The notes: a model not told the origin generated them from the letters alone. Positions 43,567-53,900 are shown, counted from the first letter of the stretch. The stretch is 64,000 nucleotides of DNA from Frankia alni ACN14a (GCF_000058485.1 NC_008278.1:486962-550961), one strand, 5' to 3'. Numbers and translations are program-made.

Positions 43567-45302
43567 GGATCTGTCCCTGATCTTGTGATCGAAGTGGACC
43601 CGGGCGCTGTCAGGTCGCGAGGAGCACTCGTTTGCGGAGCAGGTCGAAGTTCGCCCTGCCGTACATCTGCCGTTCGATCATTTTGATGCGGTTCACGGCT
43701 CCCTCGACCTGTCCGGAGCTGTGCGGCAGGGTCAGCCCGTTGAGGACCGCGTCGTGGTCACGCAGGAGGCCGCGGGTGAAGCGGTGCAGTTCGGGCAGGT
43801 CGTCGGCGTCGACGGCGGCGATCCAGTCGTTGAGCCGGTCGCCGTGACGACCGGTGAGCATCTGCGCGAACGCGGTGACATGACCGGCGGTTTTCTGGAG
43901 GTCCTGGCAGCGGGTGAGGATCGTCTTCAGCGCCAGGGTCTCCTGCTCATTGAGGTGCTCGGGGTGGGTGAGGATCCACCGGGTGACGGTGCGGACCTTC
44001 GGTGCCGGTCGTGCCGCGGGCGCGGCGTTGGCGCCGCTGGCACGCAGCGGGCGCAGGTAGGCCAGGACCACGGCCTTGCTCCCCGAATAGCCCTGGCCGC
44101 GGATCTCCCTGAACAGCTGGCTGCCGTTGGTGATCCCGGCGTTGACCCGCTCGGTGAGGTAGAGCTCCCAAGGCCGCAGGATCGAACCACGGCCGTCGCG
44201 GGTCTTGGCCAGGACGTCCTCGACGCTGGTCGCGCGGTAGTACTTGCGGACCGTTCCGCGGGCCAGGCCGAGTCGGGCGGCGATCGGTTTGATGCCCACG
44301 CCCGCGGCTTTCAGTTCCTGGATGGCCGTGTACCGCTCGCGGGCGTGCCGCACGAACGCCCGCTGCTCGAACTGCGCGTCCCGTGCCGCGGCCACCGCGC
44401 TGTCCAGGTCCGCCTGCGGTTCGTCCGCGATCTCACCTTCGGTGGCCGGTGGTTGTGCCAGGCAGGAACGGTGCCGGGCGACCGTCGTCTCGACGTATCC
44501 GGCGAGGTTGCTCCACAGGTGGAAGCGGTCCGCTACCTGCACCGCGTCCGGGGCGCCGGTGCGAGCGCCGTCGGCGTAGGCACCGGCGCGGTCCCGGCAG
44601 ATCACCTGTGTGCCGGGATGCTCGCCCAGCCAGCCGGCGAACGTTCCGGCTTCCCGGTCGGGGAGCAGGTCCACCGGCCGGTGGCGGTCGAGATCGATCA
44701 GGACCGTTCCGTAGACCCGACCCCGGCGCAGCGCGAAGTCATCCACCCCGAGGACCGTCACCACCCCGATCTGCGGGTCGGACAGGGCCCGGACTCGGCG
44801 TAGCAGCGTGTTGCGACCAGCGGGAAGCCCCATCCTGTCGGCGAGGCGCGCTCCGGCTCTGCCCGCCAACGCCAACCCGATCGCCTCGATCATCCGGTCG
44901 GCGAGCGGGGTGAACCGGGCACGCGGACTCGTCAGACCCACGACCTGCTCCGTGAACGTCACCCGCCCACAGTCCGCTGTCAGGCAGCGGAACCGTCGAA
45001 CCAGCAGATCGATCTCCACCTGAGCACCCGCGATCGCTGCATCGACCAGCCGGCGGCGATACCGCCCGTGGACCCGCTCCGAGACCACCCCACACCCAGG
45101 GCACCCACCAGCAGCTCCTCGAACACGAGCCCGCAACCGCAGCCGATCACCAGACCGGTCCACCCGATCGACAACGAGACCCGCCAGATGCGGAAGGAGA
45201 ACCCCAAGGTCAGAGAGGCACCCGACACATGATCACAGAAGGTCGATCGTGGCCAGCGCGCTGCCCCGGGGTCAGTCCGATCACAAGATCAGGGACAGAT
45301 CC
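43567..45302 (-). mobile_element. ISL3-family insertion sequence
   Basis: About 1.74 kb, bounded by 25-bp inverted repeats (GGATCTGTCCCTG then ATCTTGTGATCG on the left, 43567-43591; the complement at 45278-45302). It encodes one transposase on the minus strand. I do not see a convincing 8-bp target duplication. It separates array 2 from the toxin-antitoxin-like genes. Confidence 0.85.
43610..45163 (-). CDS. ISL3-family transposase
   Basis: 517-residue DDE transposase. The N-terminal zinc-binding module (CPGCGVVSERVHGRYRRRL and FRCLTADCGR) is followed by an HTH and the catalytic core: VDDFALRRGRVYG, CRDRAGAYADG, QVADRFHLW. The late part (NEQETLALK ... LPHSSGQVEGAVNRIKMIER) carries the final glutamate. 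The GTG at 45161-45163 is the first start in frame. The family's usual N-terminal LPHLAGLVVDRVD is encoded just upstream in the same frame without a start codon, while a GTG start lies in a different frame (about 45228). A frameshift near 45205 may therefore have damaged the N-terminus. Confidence 0.85.
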   Translation of the reverse strand: MDRSGDRLRLRARVRGAAGGCPGCGVVSERVHGRYRRRLVDAAIAGAQVEIDLLVRRFRCLTADCGRVTFTEQVVGLTSPRARFTPLADRMIEAIGLALAGRAGARLADRMGLPAGRNTLLRRVRALSDPQIGVVTVLGVDDFALRRGRVYGTVLIDLDRHRPVDLLPDREAGTFAGWLGEHPGTQVICRDRAGAYADGARTGAPDAVQVADRFHLWSNLAGYVETTVARHRSCLAQPPATEGEIADEPQADLDSAVAAARDAQFEQRAFVRHARERYTAIQELKAAGVGIKPIAARLGLARGTVRKYYRATSVEDVLAKTRDGRGSILRPWELYLTERVNAGITNGSQLFREIRGQGYSGSKAVVLAYLRPLRASGANAAPAARPAPKVRTVTRWILTHPEHLNEQETLALKTILTRCQDLQKTAGHVTAFAQMLTGRHGDRLNDWIAAVDADDLPELHRFTRGLLRDHDAVLNGLTLPHSSGQVEGAVNRIKMIERQMYGRANFDLLRKRVLLAT

Positions 45303-45307
45303 CAGTC

Positions 45308-45604
45308 ATGACTGAACTGGACAGGCAGAGTTGCCCGGACTGCAGACGAATCGTCTACGAACGGGGGCCGGCGCGCATGATCGAAGCGGCACAGGTACCC
45401 GATCAGGTCCCACCTGTCGAGGAGTTTTTCCGCGCGCTCGAGAAGAAGCCCGCCGGCCGTCTCCAACTCGCCGACATCGCGGTGCGCCTCGAGGAGTACG
45501 CAAGACGCGGCAGCCTCCCGGTCCCCCGAGAACTCAACGATCTTGCTGACGGTCTGCGCGAAATCAAGGTGGGCAAGTTCGCGACTCGTGAAGACTTTTT
45601 ATGA
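45308..45604 (+). CDS. RelE/HigB-like toxin, C-terminally short
   Basis: 98 residues. PPVEEFFRALEKKPAGRLQL and VRLEEYARRGSLPVP, then ELNDLADGLREIKVGK, resemble the first two-thirds of Gp49-like/HigB toxins of the RelE superfamily, ribosome-dependent mRNA interferases. The usual last strands with the catalytic basic residues are missing: the frame stops after KVGKFATREDFL. The true start may be ATG 45377 (MIEAAQVPDQ). Its end overlaps the XRE gene by 17 bases, the toxin-first order seen in HigBA. It is either a truncated, inactive toxin or an unusual short form. Confidence 0.55.
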   Translation: MTELDRQSCPDCRRIVYERGPARMIEAAQVPDQVPPVEEFFRALEKKPAGRLQLADIAVRLEEYARRGSLPVPRELNDLADGLREIKVGKFATREDFL

Positions 45605-46121
45605 GCGGGTGGAGGAACTACCGGACGGGCCCCGCGACTTGGCCGATGCTCGCATAAGACATGAGATACTGCGTTGCCTTCATGCTGCTTTGCGAGCCTC
45701 CGGAATTAACCAGGCGGACCTCGCTCGACGTCTCGGGGTCCGCCGGTCCGCCGTCAACCAGGTCTTCAAAGGCGACGGCAACGTGCGGATATCGACCGTA
45801 GCCCAGTATCTTCACGCTCTGGGCTTCGAGCTCGGCGTCCAGTTGTACGAAGACGGAGAGCATCGACGCGCCACAGTCGAGAACAGGGAATCTCGGCCAG
45901 CTGGCACCGGCGATACGGGCCCCGCGGATAACACCCACCGCCGCGGCCAGTCCCAGCCTCGCATCGACAATGTGGCCGCAGCCCTCACACCGGTCCCGCT
46001 GGCCGGCACGGGAAACTGGTCGATCCGGGAAGACATCAGACCCATAAGGGCGGCGTTCACGTCGGTATTAGGCCTCGAAAGCAGCCAGAGCGCCTTGGAT
46101 CCCGGTCAACAGCGCGGGTGA
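45588..46121 (+). CDS. XRE-family antitoxin with C-terminal extension
   Basis: 177 residues from GTG 45588. The helix-turn-helix is at about residues 25-80 (ILRCLHAALRASGINQADLA, RRLGVRRSAVNQVFKGDGNV). It is followed by ISTVAQYLHALGFELGVQL, typical HigA-like. About 80 extra residues follow (to residue 177), including PLAGTGNWSIREDIRPIRAA. In TAC systems the antitoxin carries a comparable C-terminal chaperone-addiction tail that a SecB-like protein must bind. It overlaps the toxin by 17 bases and the SecB-like gene by four (GTGA), so the three are translationally coupled. Confidence 0.7.
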   Translation: MKTFYERVEELPDGPRDLADARIRHEILRCLHAALRASGINQADLARRLGVRRSAVNQVFKGDGNVRISTVAQYLHALGFELGVQLYEDGEHRRATVENRESRPAGTGDTGPADNTHRRGQSQPRIDNVAAALTPVPLAGTGNWSIREDIRPIRAAFTSVLGLESSQSALDPGQQRG

Positions 46122-46591
46122 ACGCCGACACCATCGTGGACACCACCCCCCACCGAGCGCAAATTCTTCAGTCGGCAGAGCTCTACGACATCAGTACCCA
46201 GAGCTGCCACGCCACCCGGCACACCGAGGCACCACCAGCCTTGATCGACATTGAACTCAACACCAACGCCTCCTTGGAAGCCGCCGGCCTCGACGTCACC
46301 GTCACCTGCCAATGCGCCATCCGCGGTGACGACCAGTCCTCGGTAGCCGACATCGGGCTCACGATACTCGTACGATACGCATTCCCGGCCGACTTCAATC
46401 GGGCTGCTTTCAGCATCGACCAGGAAGGGGAGCTGCACGTCCTCCGCGCATCCTTCCCTTACCTGCGAGAAGGAATCCAATCCCTTGCCGCGCGCCTCGG
46501 AATCCCTGGTATAGCACTCGGACCCATAGCCGTGGATATTCCAAGCCAAAGCGGAGATATAGATTTGGATGTCGATGTCCCGGAAGAATAG
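46118..46591 (+). CDS. SecB-like chaperone of a TAC-type module
   Basis: 157 residues. The pattern follows the SecB fold: IDIELNTNASLEAAGLDVTV, VTCQCAIRGDD, LVRYAFPADF, and near the end FPYLREGIQSLAARLGIPGI then ALGPIAVDI. The last part parallels SecB's PYARE-(I)xxLxxRGGFPxLxLxPV. Actinobacteria usually lack general SecB but have SecB-like proteins in toxin-antitoxin-chaperone operons (M. tuberculosis Rv1955-1957). The GTG start overlaps the antitoxin stop by four bases. The predicted role is to fold or protect the antitoxin through its C-terminal tail. The family call is from pattern, not from a search. Confidence 0.65.
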   Translation: MNADTIVDTTPHRAQILQSAELYDISTQSCHATRHTEAPPALIDIELNTNASLEAAGLDVTVTCQCAIRGDDQSSVADIGLTILVRYAFPADFNRAAFSIDQEGELHVLRASFPYLREGIQSLAARLGIPGIALGPIAVDIPSQSGDIDLDVDVPEE

Positions 46592-46837
46592 TGAACTCCG
46601 CGGACGGCCTGCAGCGAGGTGACCGCCCGTTGACTTGGCCCGCCCGTCACCGCCAAGACAACTACGCCAGCGGCAGCGGCGAGCAACGCGGGGGCGAGAG
46701 GCTACGCCGGTCCTCCTCCACCGGTTCATCAAGGACGCGCTACCCGGCGCGGACCGATGTCTGGCGCCCGCTGGTCGGTTACAAACCGGCGTCAGCTGGC
46801 CGGGCCGGTCGGCCGCGCGGCGGCGGCGTGACGTTTT

Positions 46838-49366
46838 ATGACCGTGGTGGCAGGCTGTTCATCTATGGGCACGGGGGACCCGGTAGCGGGCGACACGGCC
46901 GGTTCGCCGGCAGCGGTCGACTTTTTCGTCTCGTACACGGGGGTGGATCAGGGGTGGGCGGAGTGGGTGGCCTGGCAGTTGGAGGCCGCCGGCTACACGG
47001 TCCGGATCCAGGCGTGGGACTTCGGCGCCGGGGCGCATTTCGTCACCGAGATGCACCAGGCCGCCCAGACCGCGGCGCGGACGGTGGCGGTGCTCTCGGC
47101 GGCGTATGTGTCCTCGGCGTTCGCGGAAGCGGAGTGGCAGGCCGCCTGGGCCACGGACCCCTCCGGTCGGGATCGGAAGCTGCTGGTGTTCCGGGTGGAG
47201 GACTGTGACCGGCCGGGGCTGCTCGCTCAGACGGTCAGCGTCGACCTGTTCGGCGTCGACCGCACGGCCGCAGCCAGCCGGCTGGTCGCCGCGGTCCGCG
47301 GCGAGCGCGGGAAGCCGACAGCCGAGCCGCTGTTCCCTGGCGGACCTGTCCGGCCGGCCAGGTCGGCGTCGGGGGTGGAGCCGGTGTTCCCGGGGCGGCT
47401 ACCCGCGGCGTGGAATGTGCCGGGTCGCAATCGGCTTTTTACCGGCCGGGCTGCGCAGCTCGAGCAGGTCCGTACCGGGCTGGGTGGCGGTCCGGTGGCG
47501 GTGAGCGCCCTGTACGGGATGGGTGGGGTCGGTAAGACCCAGCTGGCCGTCGAGTACGCCTGGCGGCATGCCGCGGACTACAGCCTGGTGTGGTGGGTCG
47601 ACGCCGAACAGACCACCCTGCTCGCCGAGAAAATCGCCGCCCTCGCCCGGCCACTGGGCCTGCCGACAGGCGGGCCGGTCCCGGAGGTCGCCGCGGCGGT
47701 GCTGGCCGCGCTGGGACGGCGGGCGGGCTGGCTGCTGGTGTTCGACAACGCCGACAATCCCGCCGCCCTGCGCCGTTGGCTGCCCGCTGGACCCGGCCAC
47801 ATTCTGATCACGTCGCGTCATCCCGGCTGGGACCCGCTCGCCGCCACCGTCGACGTCGACCTGTTCCCCCGCGGCGAGTCGGTCGCCCTGCTGACCCGCC
47901 GCCTGCCCGACCTCAACCCGACCATCGCCGACCAGCTGGCAGAGGAGCTGGGGGATCTACCGCTGGCCCTGGCCCAGGCCGCCGCCTACCTCACCCACAC
48001 CCGCCTCGACCCGGCCGTCTACCTGCACCGTTTCCGCGCCCGCCGCCAGACGTTCCTCGGTAAGGGCGATGACCTGCTGTATGCCGGGCGGGTCGACACC
48101 TGCTGGTCGATCTCCCTGGACCGGCTGCGCGACGAAACACCGGCCGCGGTGGCACTACTCGAACTGTGCGCCCTGCTCGCCCCCGAACCGATCCCCCTGA
48201 CCCTGCTCACCGACCACGCCCACCTACTCGACCCACCCCTGGCCGCCGTCACCGCCGGCGCCGATCCCACCGTCGACCTCGACGACACCCTCGCCGCCGC
48301 CGGGGACTACTCCCTGGCCCGCCGCCTCGGTGACACCCTCGTCGTGCACCGCCTCGTCCAGACGGTCATCGCCGGACAGCTGACCGCCGACCGCCACCAG
48401 ACCCTCACCGACACCACCGGCCGCCTCCTGGACGCCACCCTCGACCCCTTGAGCGCGGAGGATCCGGGGTCCTGGCCGGTGTGGGCGGCCCTCGGCCCGC
48501 ACCTCCTCCACGCCCACGCCCGCCTCACCGGCCCCACCGACCCCCACCAGCTCCGCCACCACGCCGACGGATTCTGCTTCCACCTGTACGCCCACGGTGA
48601 CTACCCCGCCGCCCACACCCTGGCCACCCGCCTGCACCAGGACACCCGCGACCAGTGCGGCCCCGACCACCCCGCCACCCTCACCACCGCCTACACCCTC
48701 GCCATCACCCTCGGCGCCCTCGGTGACCATGAGGGGGCGCGGGTGTTGGACGAGGACACTCTGGCCCGCCGGCGTCGGATTCTCGGCGACGACCACCCCA
48801 ACACCCTGATCTCCGCGGGCAACCTCGCCATCCGGCTGGCCGATCTTGGCGATGTGCGGGGGGCGCGGGTGTTGGACGAGGACCCCCTGACCCGCCGGCG
48901 TCGGGTTCTCGGTGACGACCACCCCGACACCCTGACCTCCGCGGGCAACCTCGCCGCCACGCTGGCCGCGCTCGGGGACGTGCGGGGGGCGCGGGTGTTG
49001 GACGAGGACCCCCTGACCCGCCGCCGGCGGGTCCTCGGCGACGACCACCCCCACACCCTGACCTCCGCGCACAGCCTGGCGGTGCGGTTGGCGGATACGG
49101 GGGAGCTGCCCGCCGCCTGTGATCTTGGCCGTGTGGTGGTGGAGGGCCGGCGCCGGATGCTGGGGGTGGATCATCCGGACACGTTGGATTCGGCGCACAA
49201 CCTGGCGGTGTATCTGGCCGACGCGGGTCGGGTGGGGCAGGCGCGGGTGCTGCTGGTGGACACGGCGGCCCGGCTCGGCCGGGTGCTGGGTGAGGGGCAT
49301 CCCTCCACGCAGCTGACGGCCCGGGTACTGGCCGAGCTGCCCGCTGATCCTCCGGTTGAGGGCTGA
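46838..49366 (+). CDS. TIR-NB-ARC-TPR protein (NLR-like STAND NTPase)
   Basis: 842 residues. TIR domain at about 25-160 (VDFFVSYTGVDQGWAEWVAW, AEAEWQAAW with the candidate catalytic Glu, KLLVFRVEDCDRPGLL). The NB-ARC ATPase is at about 190-480: Walker A GMGGVGKTQLA, WLLVFDNADNP Walker B, HILITSRHPGW, GDLPLALAQAAAYL. The C-terminal TPR region has about five units of kinesin-light-chain type (RRRRVLGDDHPDTLTSAGNL). Two of the TPR units are nearly identical in DNA (48860-49070). Proteins of this plan act as antiphage sensors whose TIR consumes NAD+ after oligomerisation. That role is inferred here. ATG 46838 or 46865 may be the start. Confidence 0.85.
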   Translation: MTVVAGCSSMGTGDPVAGDTAGSPAAVDFFVSYTGVDQGWAEWVAWQLEAAGYTVRIQAWDFGAGAHFVTEMHQAAQTAARTVAVLSAAYVSSAFAEAEWQAAWATDPSGRDRKLLVFRVEDCDRPGLLAQTVSVDLFGVDRTAAASRLVAAVRGERGKPTAEPLFPGGPVRPARSASGVEPVFPGRLPAAWNVPGRNRLFTGRAAQLEQVRTGLGGGPVAVSALYGMGGVGKTQLAVEYAWRHAADYSLVWWVDAEQTTLLAEKIAALARPLGLPTGGPVPEVAAAVLAALGRRAGWLLVFDNADNPAALRRWLPAGPGHILITSRHPGWDPLAATVDVDLFPRGESVALLTRRLPDLNPTIADQLAEELGDLPLALAQAAAYLTHTRLDPAVYLHRFRARRQTFLGKGDDLLYAGRVDTCWSISLDRLRDETPAAVALLELCALLAPEPIPLTLLTDHAHLLDPPLAAVTAGADPTVDLDDTLAAAGDYSLARRLGDTLVVHRLVQTVIAGQLTADRHQTLTDTTGRLLDATLDPLSAEDPGSWPVWAALGPHLLHAHARLTGPTDPHQLRHHADGFCFHLYAHGDYPAAHTLATRLHQDTRDQCGPDHPATLTTAYTLAITLGALGDHEGARVLDEDTLARRRRILGDDHPNTLISAGNLAIRLADLGDVRGARVLDEDPLTRRRRVLGDDHPDTLTSAGNLAATLAALGDVRGARVLDEDPLTRRRRVLGDDHPHTLTSAHSLAVRLADTGELPAACDLGRVVVEGRRRMLGVDHPDTLDSAHNLAVYLADAGRVGQARVLLVDTAARLGRVLGEGHPSTQLTARVLAELPADPPVEG

Positions 49367-49609
49367 GTCGCTGGTGGCCCTCGCGGGCTGTTCGCCTGTC
49401 GGCTGGCGTCCGAGTTCGGGGATGTGGGTGGACAGCGTGCTCGGGCCGGCTTCCCCGCCGCCGTGCGAGCGAGGACACCGAGTTCTGCGGTTCCCGCGGC
49501 AACGCCCGCGCCGGCCGCACCCTCTCGTCTCAGCACGCGACCGGCCCGCTGGCCTACGTCGTGCCCGAGCCCCGGGCCGCCGCCTACGAGCAGCGGTCAG
49601 CGGCGGGGG

Positions 49610-50244
49610 TCAGGCAGGTGGGGTGGGCTGGTAGATGGGGAGATGGTCGGCGGCCGCCTCGGTGAGCTGGTAGCTGCCGTCGTCGAGCAGGCTGATCCAT
49701 GTCGGGGTGAGGGTGGTGAGGGTCTGCTCGTCCAGGTCGGGGAGCTGGCCGGTGCCGGTGGTGGGGTGGGCGTGGAGGATCAGGGTGAGGGCGGCGAGCC
49801 GGCTGGTGGCGTCGGCTTTTTCAAGGGTTTCGCGGCGAGGGTGCGGGTGATCCACCCGGAGACGCGGCTGCGCATCAGGGTGCCCATCGGCGGGTCGACC
49901 AGCCCGGCGAACCCGGCGGCTTGGAGGCGAAAGGCCTCGGCCGGGTCGGCGTCGACGATCCGCCCCAGGTCGTCGCCGACGATCCAGCCGCCGGTGGCCA
50001 ACTCGCCGAGTACACCGTGGGGGTCGGGGTAGCGGCGTAGGTCCATGCTGGTCAGGTTTGCCTGCCCGTCGCGGACGGCCCGGACGGCGAGGGTCAACGC
50101 GAGCAGGCGGGCGTCGGGGCTGACGGGCAGGGCGGTGGCGAAGTCGACGAGCTGGCGGGCGGCGGCGGCCTGGGGGGCGGTGAGCCGTGGCCGGCCCGGG
50201 GCCTTCGCGGCCGGTTCGGGTGCGGTGGTGGTGGTCACGGGCAC
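49610..50244 (-). pseudogene. Unknown protein gene with a frameshift
   Basis: Two frames join to make about 210 residues. Frame 1 (from 50244) starts MPVTTTTAPEPAAKAPGRPR and runs to RSRVSGWITRTLAAKPLKK. Frame 2 continues ADATSRLAALTLILHAHPTT to the end, DDGSYQLTEAAADHLPIYQP. The switch is at a run of five A on the coding strand (about 49815-49825). This could be a mutation, sequencing error or programmed slip. No domain is recognised. The gene is divergent from the effector/NLR pair and convergent with the TIR-NLR gene. Confidence 0.6.
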
Positions 50245-50479
50245 GCTCCCTGCGTTTCGACATCCCGTCCGTGGAGGTCCGGGACGGCCGGAGTCCAGCT
50301 AACCAGCCTGGCAGCGGCTGTCTCACGTCCGTTACTGCAGGGGGGATTGCCGGTGGATGGTCGGCCGCGGTGGGGTCGGGGGGATGTCCGGGCTGTGCTG
50401 GTCCATGCCCCCCGGGGTGGAAGATGATGCGCAGCGTGCCTGTGCTGGTGCGCATGGCGCCGGGCTCGGAGGGGCGTGG

Positions 50480-50911
50480 ATGACGGGGATTGAGATCGCG
50501 GTCGGGGTGCTGGCCGCGTGGGCGCTGCGTAAGGCCCGCCGGGTCGGCGACCGGGTCGACGGTGGGATCGACACTGAAACCGACCGGCTGGTCGATGCCG
50601 GCATGGACCGGGTTCATGATCTGGTCAGTGGGGTGTTGGGGGAGAACGATCCGGTCCTGGCCCGTGTCGAGGAGGAAACCCAGGACACGGGAGAGGTGTC
50701 GGTGCGGACCCGGCAGCGTCTGGCGCTGGCGTTGGAAGACGCCACCGACCATGATCCTGCTTTCGCCGCGGCGCTCGCCCAGGCCGTCGAGCAGGTACGC
50801 GCCGCCACCACCAGTGGTGGTGGGCACAGCCTGGTCGGGAATCTGTTCACCGGGCCGACTGCGATCCAGCAGGGTGATCACAACCGGCAGACCAACACCT
50901 TCACCGGCTGA
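50480..50911 (+). CDS. Putative amyloid-signalled effector (small helical protein, C-terminal RHIM-like motif)
   Basis: 143 residues. The N-terminal part is entirely helical, beginning with a hydrophobic helix (GIEIAVGVLAAWALRKARRV) and charged helices (DTETDRLVDAGMDRVHDLVS). This suggests a membrane-active cell-death domain like the bacterial Bell/HeLo-type domains. A Gly-rich linker (TTSGGGHSLVGN) leads to GPTAIQQGDHNRQTNTF at residues 125-141, an RHIM/BASS-like amyloid motif with the QxGxxNxQxN core. The next gene, five bases downstream, carries the same motif at its N-terminus (12 of 17 identical). In known systems the NLR's motif templates the effector's motif to trigger killing. ATG 50480 has GGAGGGGCG upstream. 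Confidence 0.75.
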   Translation: MTGIEIAVGVLAAWALRKARRVGDRVDGGIDTETDRLVDAGMDRVHDLVSGVLGENDPVLARVEEETQDTGEVSVRTRQRLALALEDATDHDPAFAAALAQAVEQVRAATTSGGGHSLVGNLFTGPTAIQQGDHNRQTNTFTG

Positions 50912-50916
50912 CCCCC

Positions 50917-53900
50917 GTGACCGGCCTGCCAGCCCCCGACCCCGATCCCGATCCCGATCCCGACCAGTTCGGGCAGTCCGGATCGCTGCCTGACTGGCCG
51001 GAGAAGAACAATGTTGTTGTCGGGCCTGCCGCGATCCAGCAGGGCGACCGCAACGTTCAGCACAACTACTTTCCGGGCCGGCGGGTGGTGGCGTGGCCGG
51101 CGCTGGTGGGGCAGCCTCCGACGTTGGCGTCGGCGTTCCAGCCCCGCCAGGGCCTACAGGATCAGATTGTGGCGGCGCATCGCCGGGGTGAGGACGTGGT
51201 CCTGGCCCAGGGCGGCCGCGGCAGGGGTGCGGGTACGCGGGTCCTGGCGGGTGGCGGCGGGGTGGGGAAGTCCCAGCTGGCGGCGTGGTTCGCCCATCAG
51301 GCAGTCGAGCGGGGTACGGAGCTGGTGGTGTGGGTGGCTGCCGGTAGCGCGGAGCAGGTGATCACCACCTATGCCCGGGCCGCGGTGCGCGTCGGTGTCC
51401 CCGGCGCTGTTGGCGCTGACCCGACCGCGGACGCGCAGGCGCTGTTGGAGTGGTTGCACACCACCGACCGCAGCTGGCTGGTGGTCCTCGATGACATCAC
51501 CGATCCGGCTGGTCTCACCGGCTGGTGGCCGCCGCACCGGCCGTCGGGATGGACGGTGGCGACCACCCGGCTGCGTGATGTCACTCTGGCGAGTGCGGGG
51601 CGGCGGACCGTCGAGGTCGACGTGTACACCCCGGCCGAGTCGGCGGCGTATCTGACCGGCCGGCTCACCGGCGAAGGCAAGGCCCATCTGCTCGATGCGG
51701 GTGTGGCCGGGCTGGGTGTGGCGGTGGGGCATTTGCCGTTGGCGTTGTCCCACGCCGCCGCCTACATGATCGCGCAGGAGGAGGGGTGCGCGGCCTACCT
51801 GGCCCGGTACACCGCCGGCGAGGAGCGGCTGGACGAGGTGATGCCCGCCAGCGCCGACCCGGACGGCTACGGCCGGCCGGTGGCCGTCACCCTCCTGCTT
51901 GCCCTCGACGCCGCCGATGCTGCCGATCCACCCGGGCTGGCCCGGCCCGCGTTGGCGGTGGCCTCGGTCTGTGACCCGGATGGTCATCCCGACACGTTGT
52001 GGGCCACCCCCGCCGTCCTCGGCTACCTGACCGCGCACCGCACCGCCACCGCCGGCCGGTCGGTCACCGCCGACCGGCCGGTCACCGCCGACCAGGCACG
52101 CAAGACCCTGCGGCTGCTGCACCGCTACGGCCTGCTTACCCACACCTCCACCGACGATGTGCGCGCCGTGCGGGTCCACGCGCTGACCGCCCGCGCCGCC
52201 CGGGAGACCACCATCGCCCCGGCGGCGCCGGTCCGCGCCGCGGCTGACGGGCTGCTGGCGCTGTGGCCGGACGGCGACCACACCACCCCCGACCTTGCCG
52301 CCGCGCTGCGTGCCAACACCACCACCCTGGCCGCCGTCGCCGGGGACCTGCTCTGGCAGCCCGACGGGCATCGGCTGCTGTTCCGGGCCGGCGACAGTCT
52401 GGTGAACGCCGGCCTGTACGCCCCTGCCGTCGCCTACCGGCAGCAGATCGCCGACCAGGCCGCCCGGCTGCTCGGCGACGAGCACCCGACCACGCTGACC
52501 GCCCGCGTCAACCTCGCCTTCTCCTACGGGCAGGGGGGGCGGACCGTCGAGGCGATCAGCCTCGGGGAGCGGGTGGTCGCCGACTGTGTGCGGCTGCTCG
52601 GCGGGGAGCATCCGGACACGCTGGCCGCCCGCGGCAACCTCGCCTTCTTCTGCGGGCAGGGGGGACGGATCGTCGAGGCGATCAGCCTCGGGGAGCGGGT
52701 GGTCGCCGACTATGTGCGGCTGCTCGGCGATGAGCATCCGGCCACGCTGGCCGCCCGTGGCAACCTCGCCTTGTCCTACCGGCAGGCGGGGCGGATCGTC
52801 GAGGCGATCAGCATCGAGGAGCGGCTGGTCGCCGATCGGGAGCGGCTGCTCAGCGGGGAGCATCCGGACACGCTGCGCGCCCGTGGCAACCTCGCCTTCT
52901 CCTACGGGCAGGTGGGGCGGATCGTCGAGGCGATCAGCCTCGGGGAGCGGGTGGTCGCCGACGCCGAGCGGCTGCTCGGCGACGAGCACCCGAACACGCT
53001 GACCGCCCGCGCCAACCTCGCCGTCTCCTACCTGCAGGCGGGGCGGACCGCCGAGGCGATCAGCATCTTCGAGCGGGTGGTCGCCGACTGTGTGCGGCTG
53101 CTCGGCGACGAGCACCCGGACACGCTGACCGCCCGCGTCAACCTCGCCTTCTCCTACGGGCAGGGGGGGCGGACCGACGAGGCGATCAGCATCGAGGAGC
53201 GGGTGGTCGCCGACTGTGTGCGGCTGCTCGGCGACGAGCACCCGTCCACGCTGACCGCCCGCGTCACCCTCGCCGGCTCCTACCGGCAGGGGGGGTGGAC
53301 CGCCGAGGGGATCAACATCTTCGAGCGGCTGGTCGCCGACTGTGTGCGGCTGCTCGGCGGGGAGCATCCGACCACGCTGACCGCCCGCGCCACCCTCGCC
53401 TTCTCCTACGGGCAGGTGGGGTGGATCGTCGAGGCGATCAGCCTCGGGGAGCGGGTGGTCGCCGACGCCGAGCGGCTGCTCGGCGACGAGCACCCGAACA
53501 CGCTGACCGCCCGCGCCAACCTCGCCGCCTCCTACCGGCAGGCGGGGCGGACCGACGAGGCGATCAACATCAAGGAGCGGGTGGTCGCCGACTCCGAGCG
53601 GCTGCTCGGCGACGAGCACCCGGACACGCTGACCGCCCGCGTCACCCTTGCCGTCTCCTACGGGCAGGCGGGGCGGACCGCCGAGGCGATCAACATCTTC
53701 GAGCGGCTGGTCGCCGACTGTGCGCGGCTGCTCGGCGCGGAGCATCCGGACACGCTGAGAGCCCGCGCCACCCTTGCCGTCTCCTACGGGCAGGTGGGGC
53801 GGACCGTCGAGGCGATCAGCATCGAGGAGCGGGTAATCGCCGACTCCGCGCGGCTGTTCGGCGACGAGCACCCGGCCACGCTGACCGCCCGCGCCACCCT

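Noticed and set aside
43567..45302. ISL3 element as the cause of an 8-bp target duplication at the array 2 end
   Set aside because: No matching direct repeat is visible on the two flanks, so the insertion history cannot be read.
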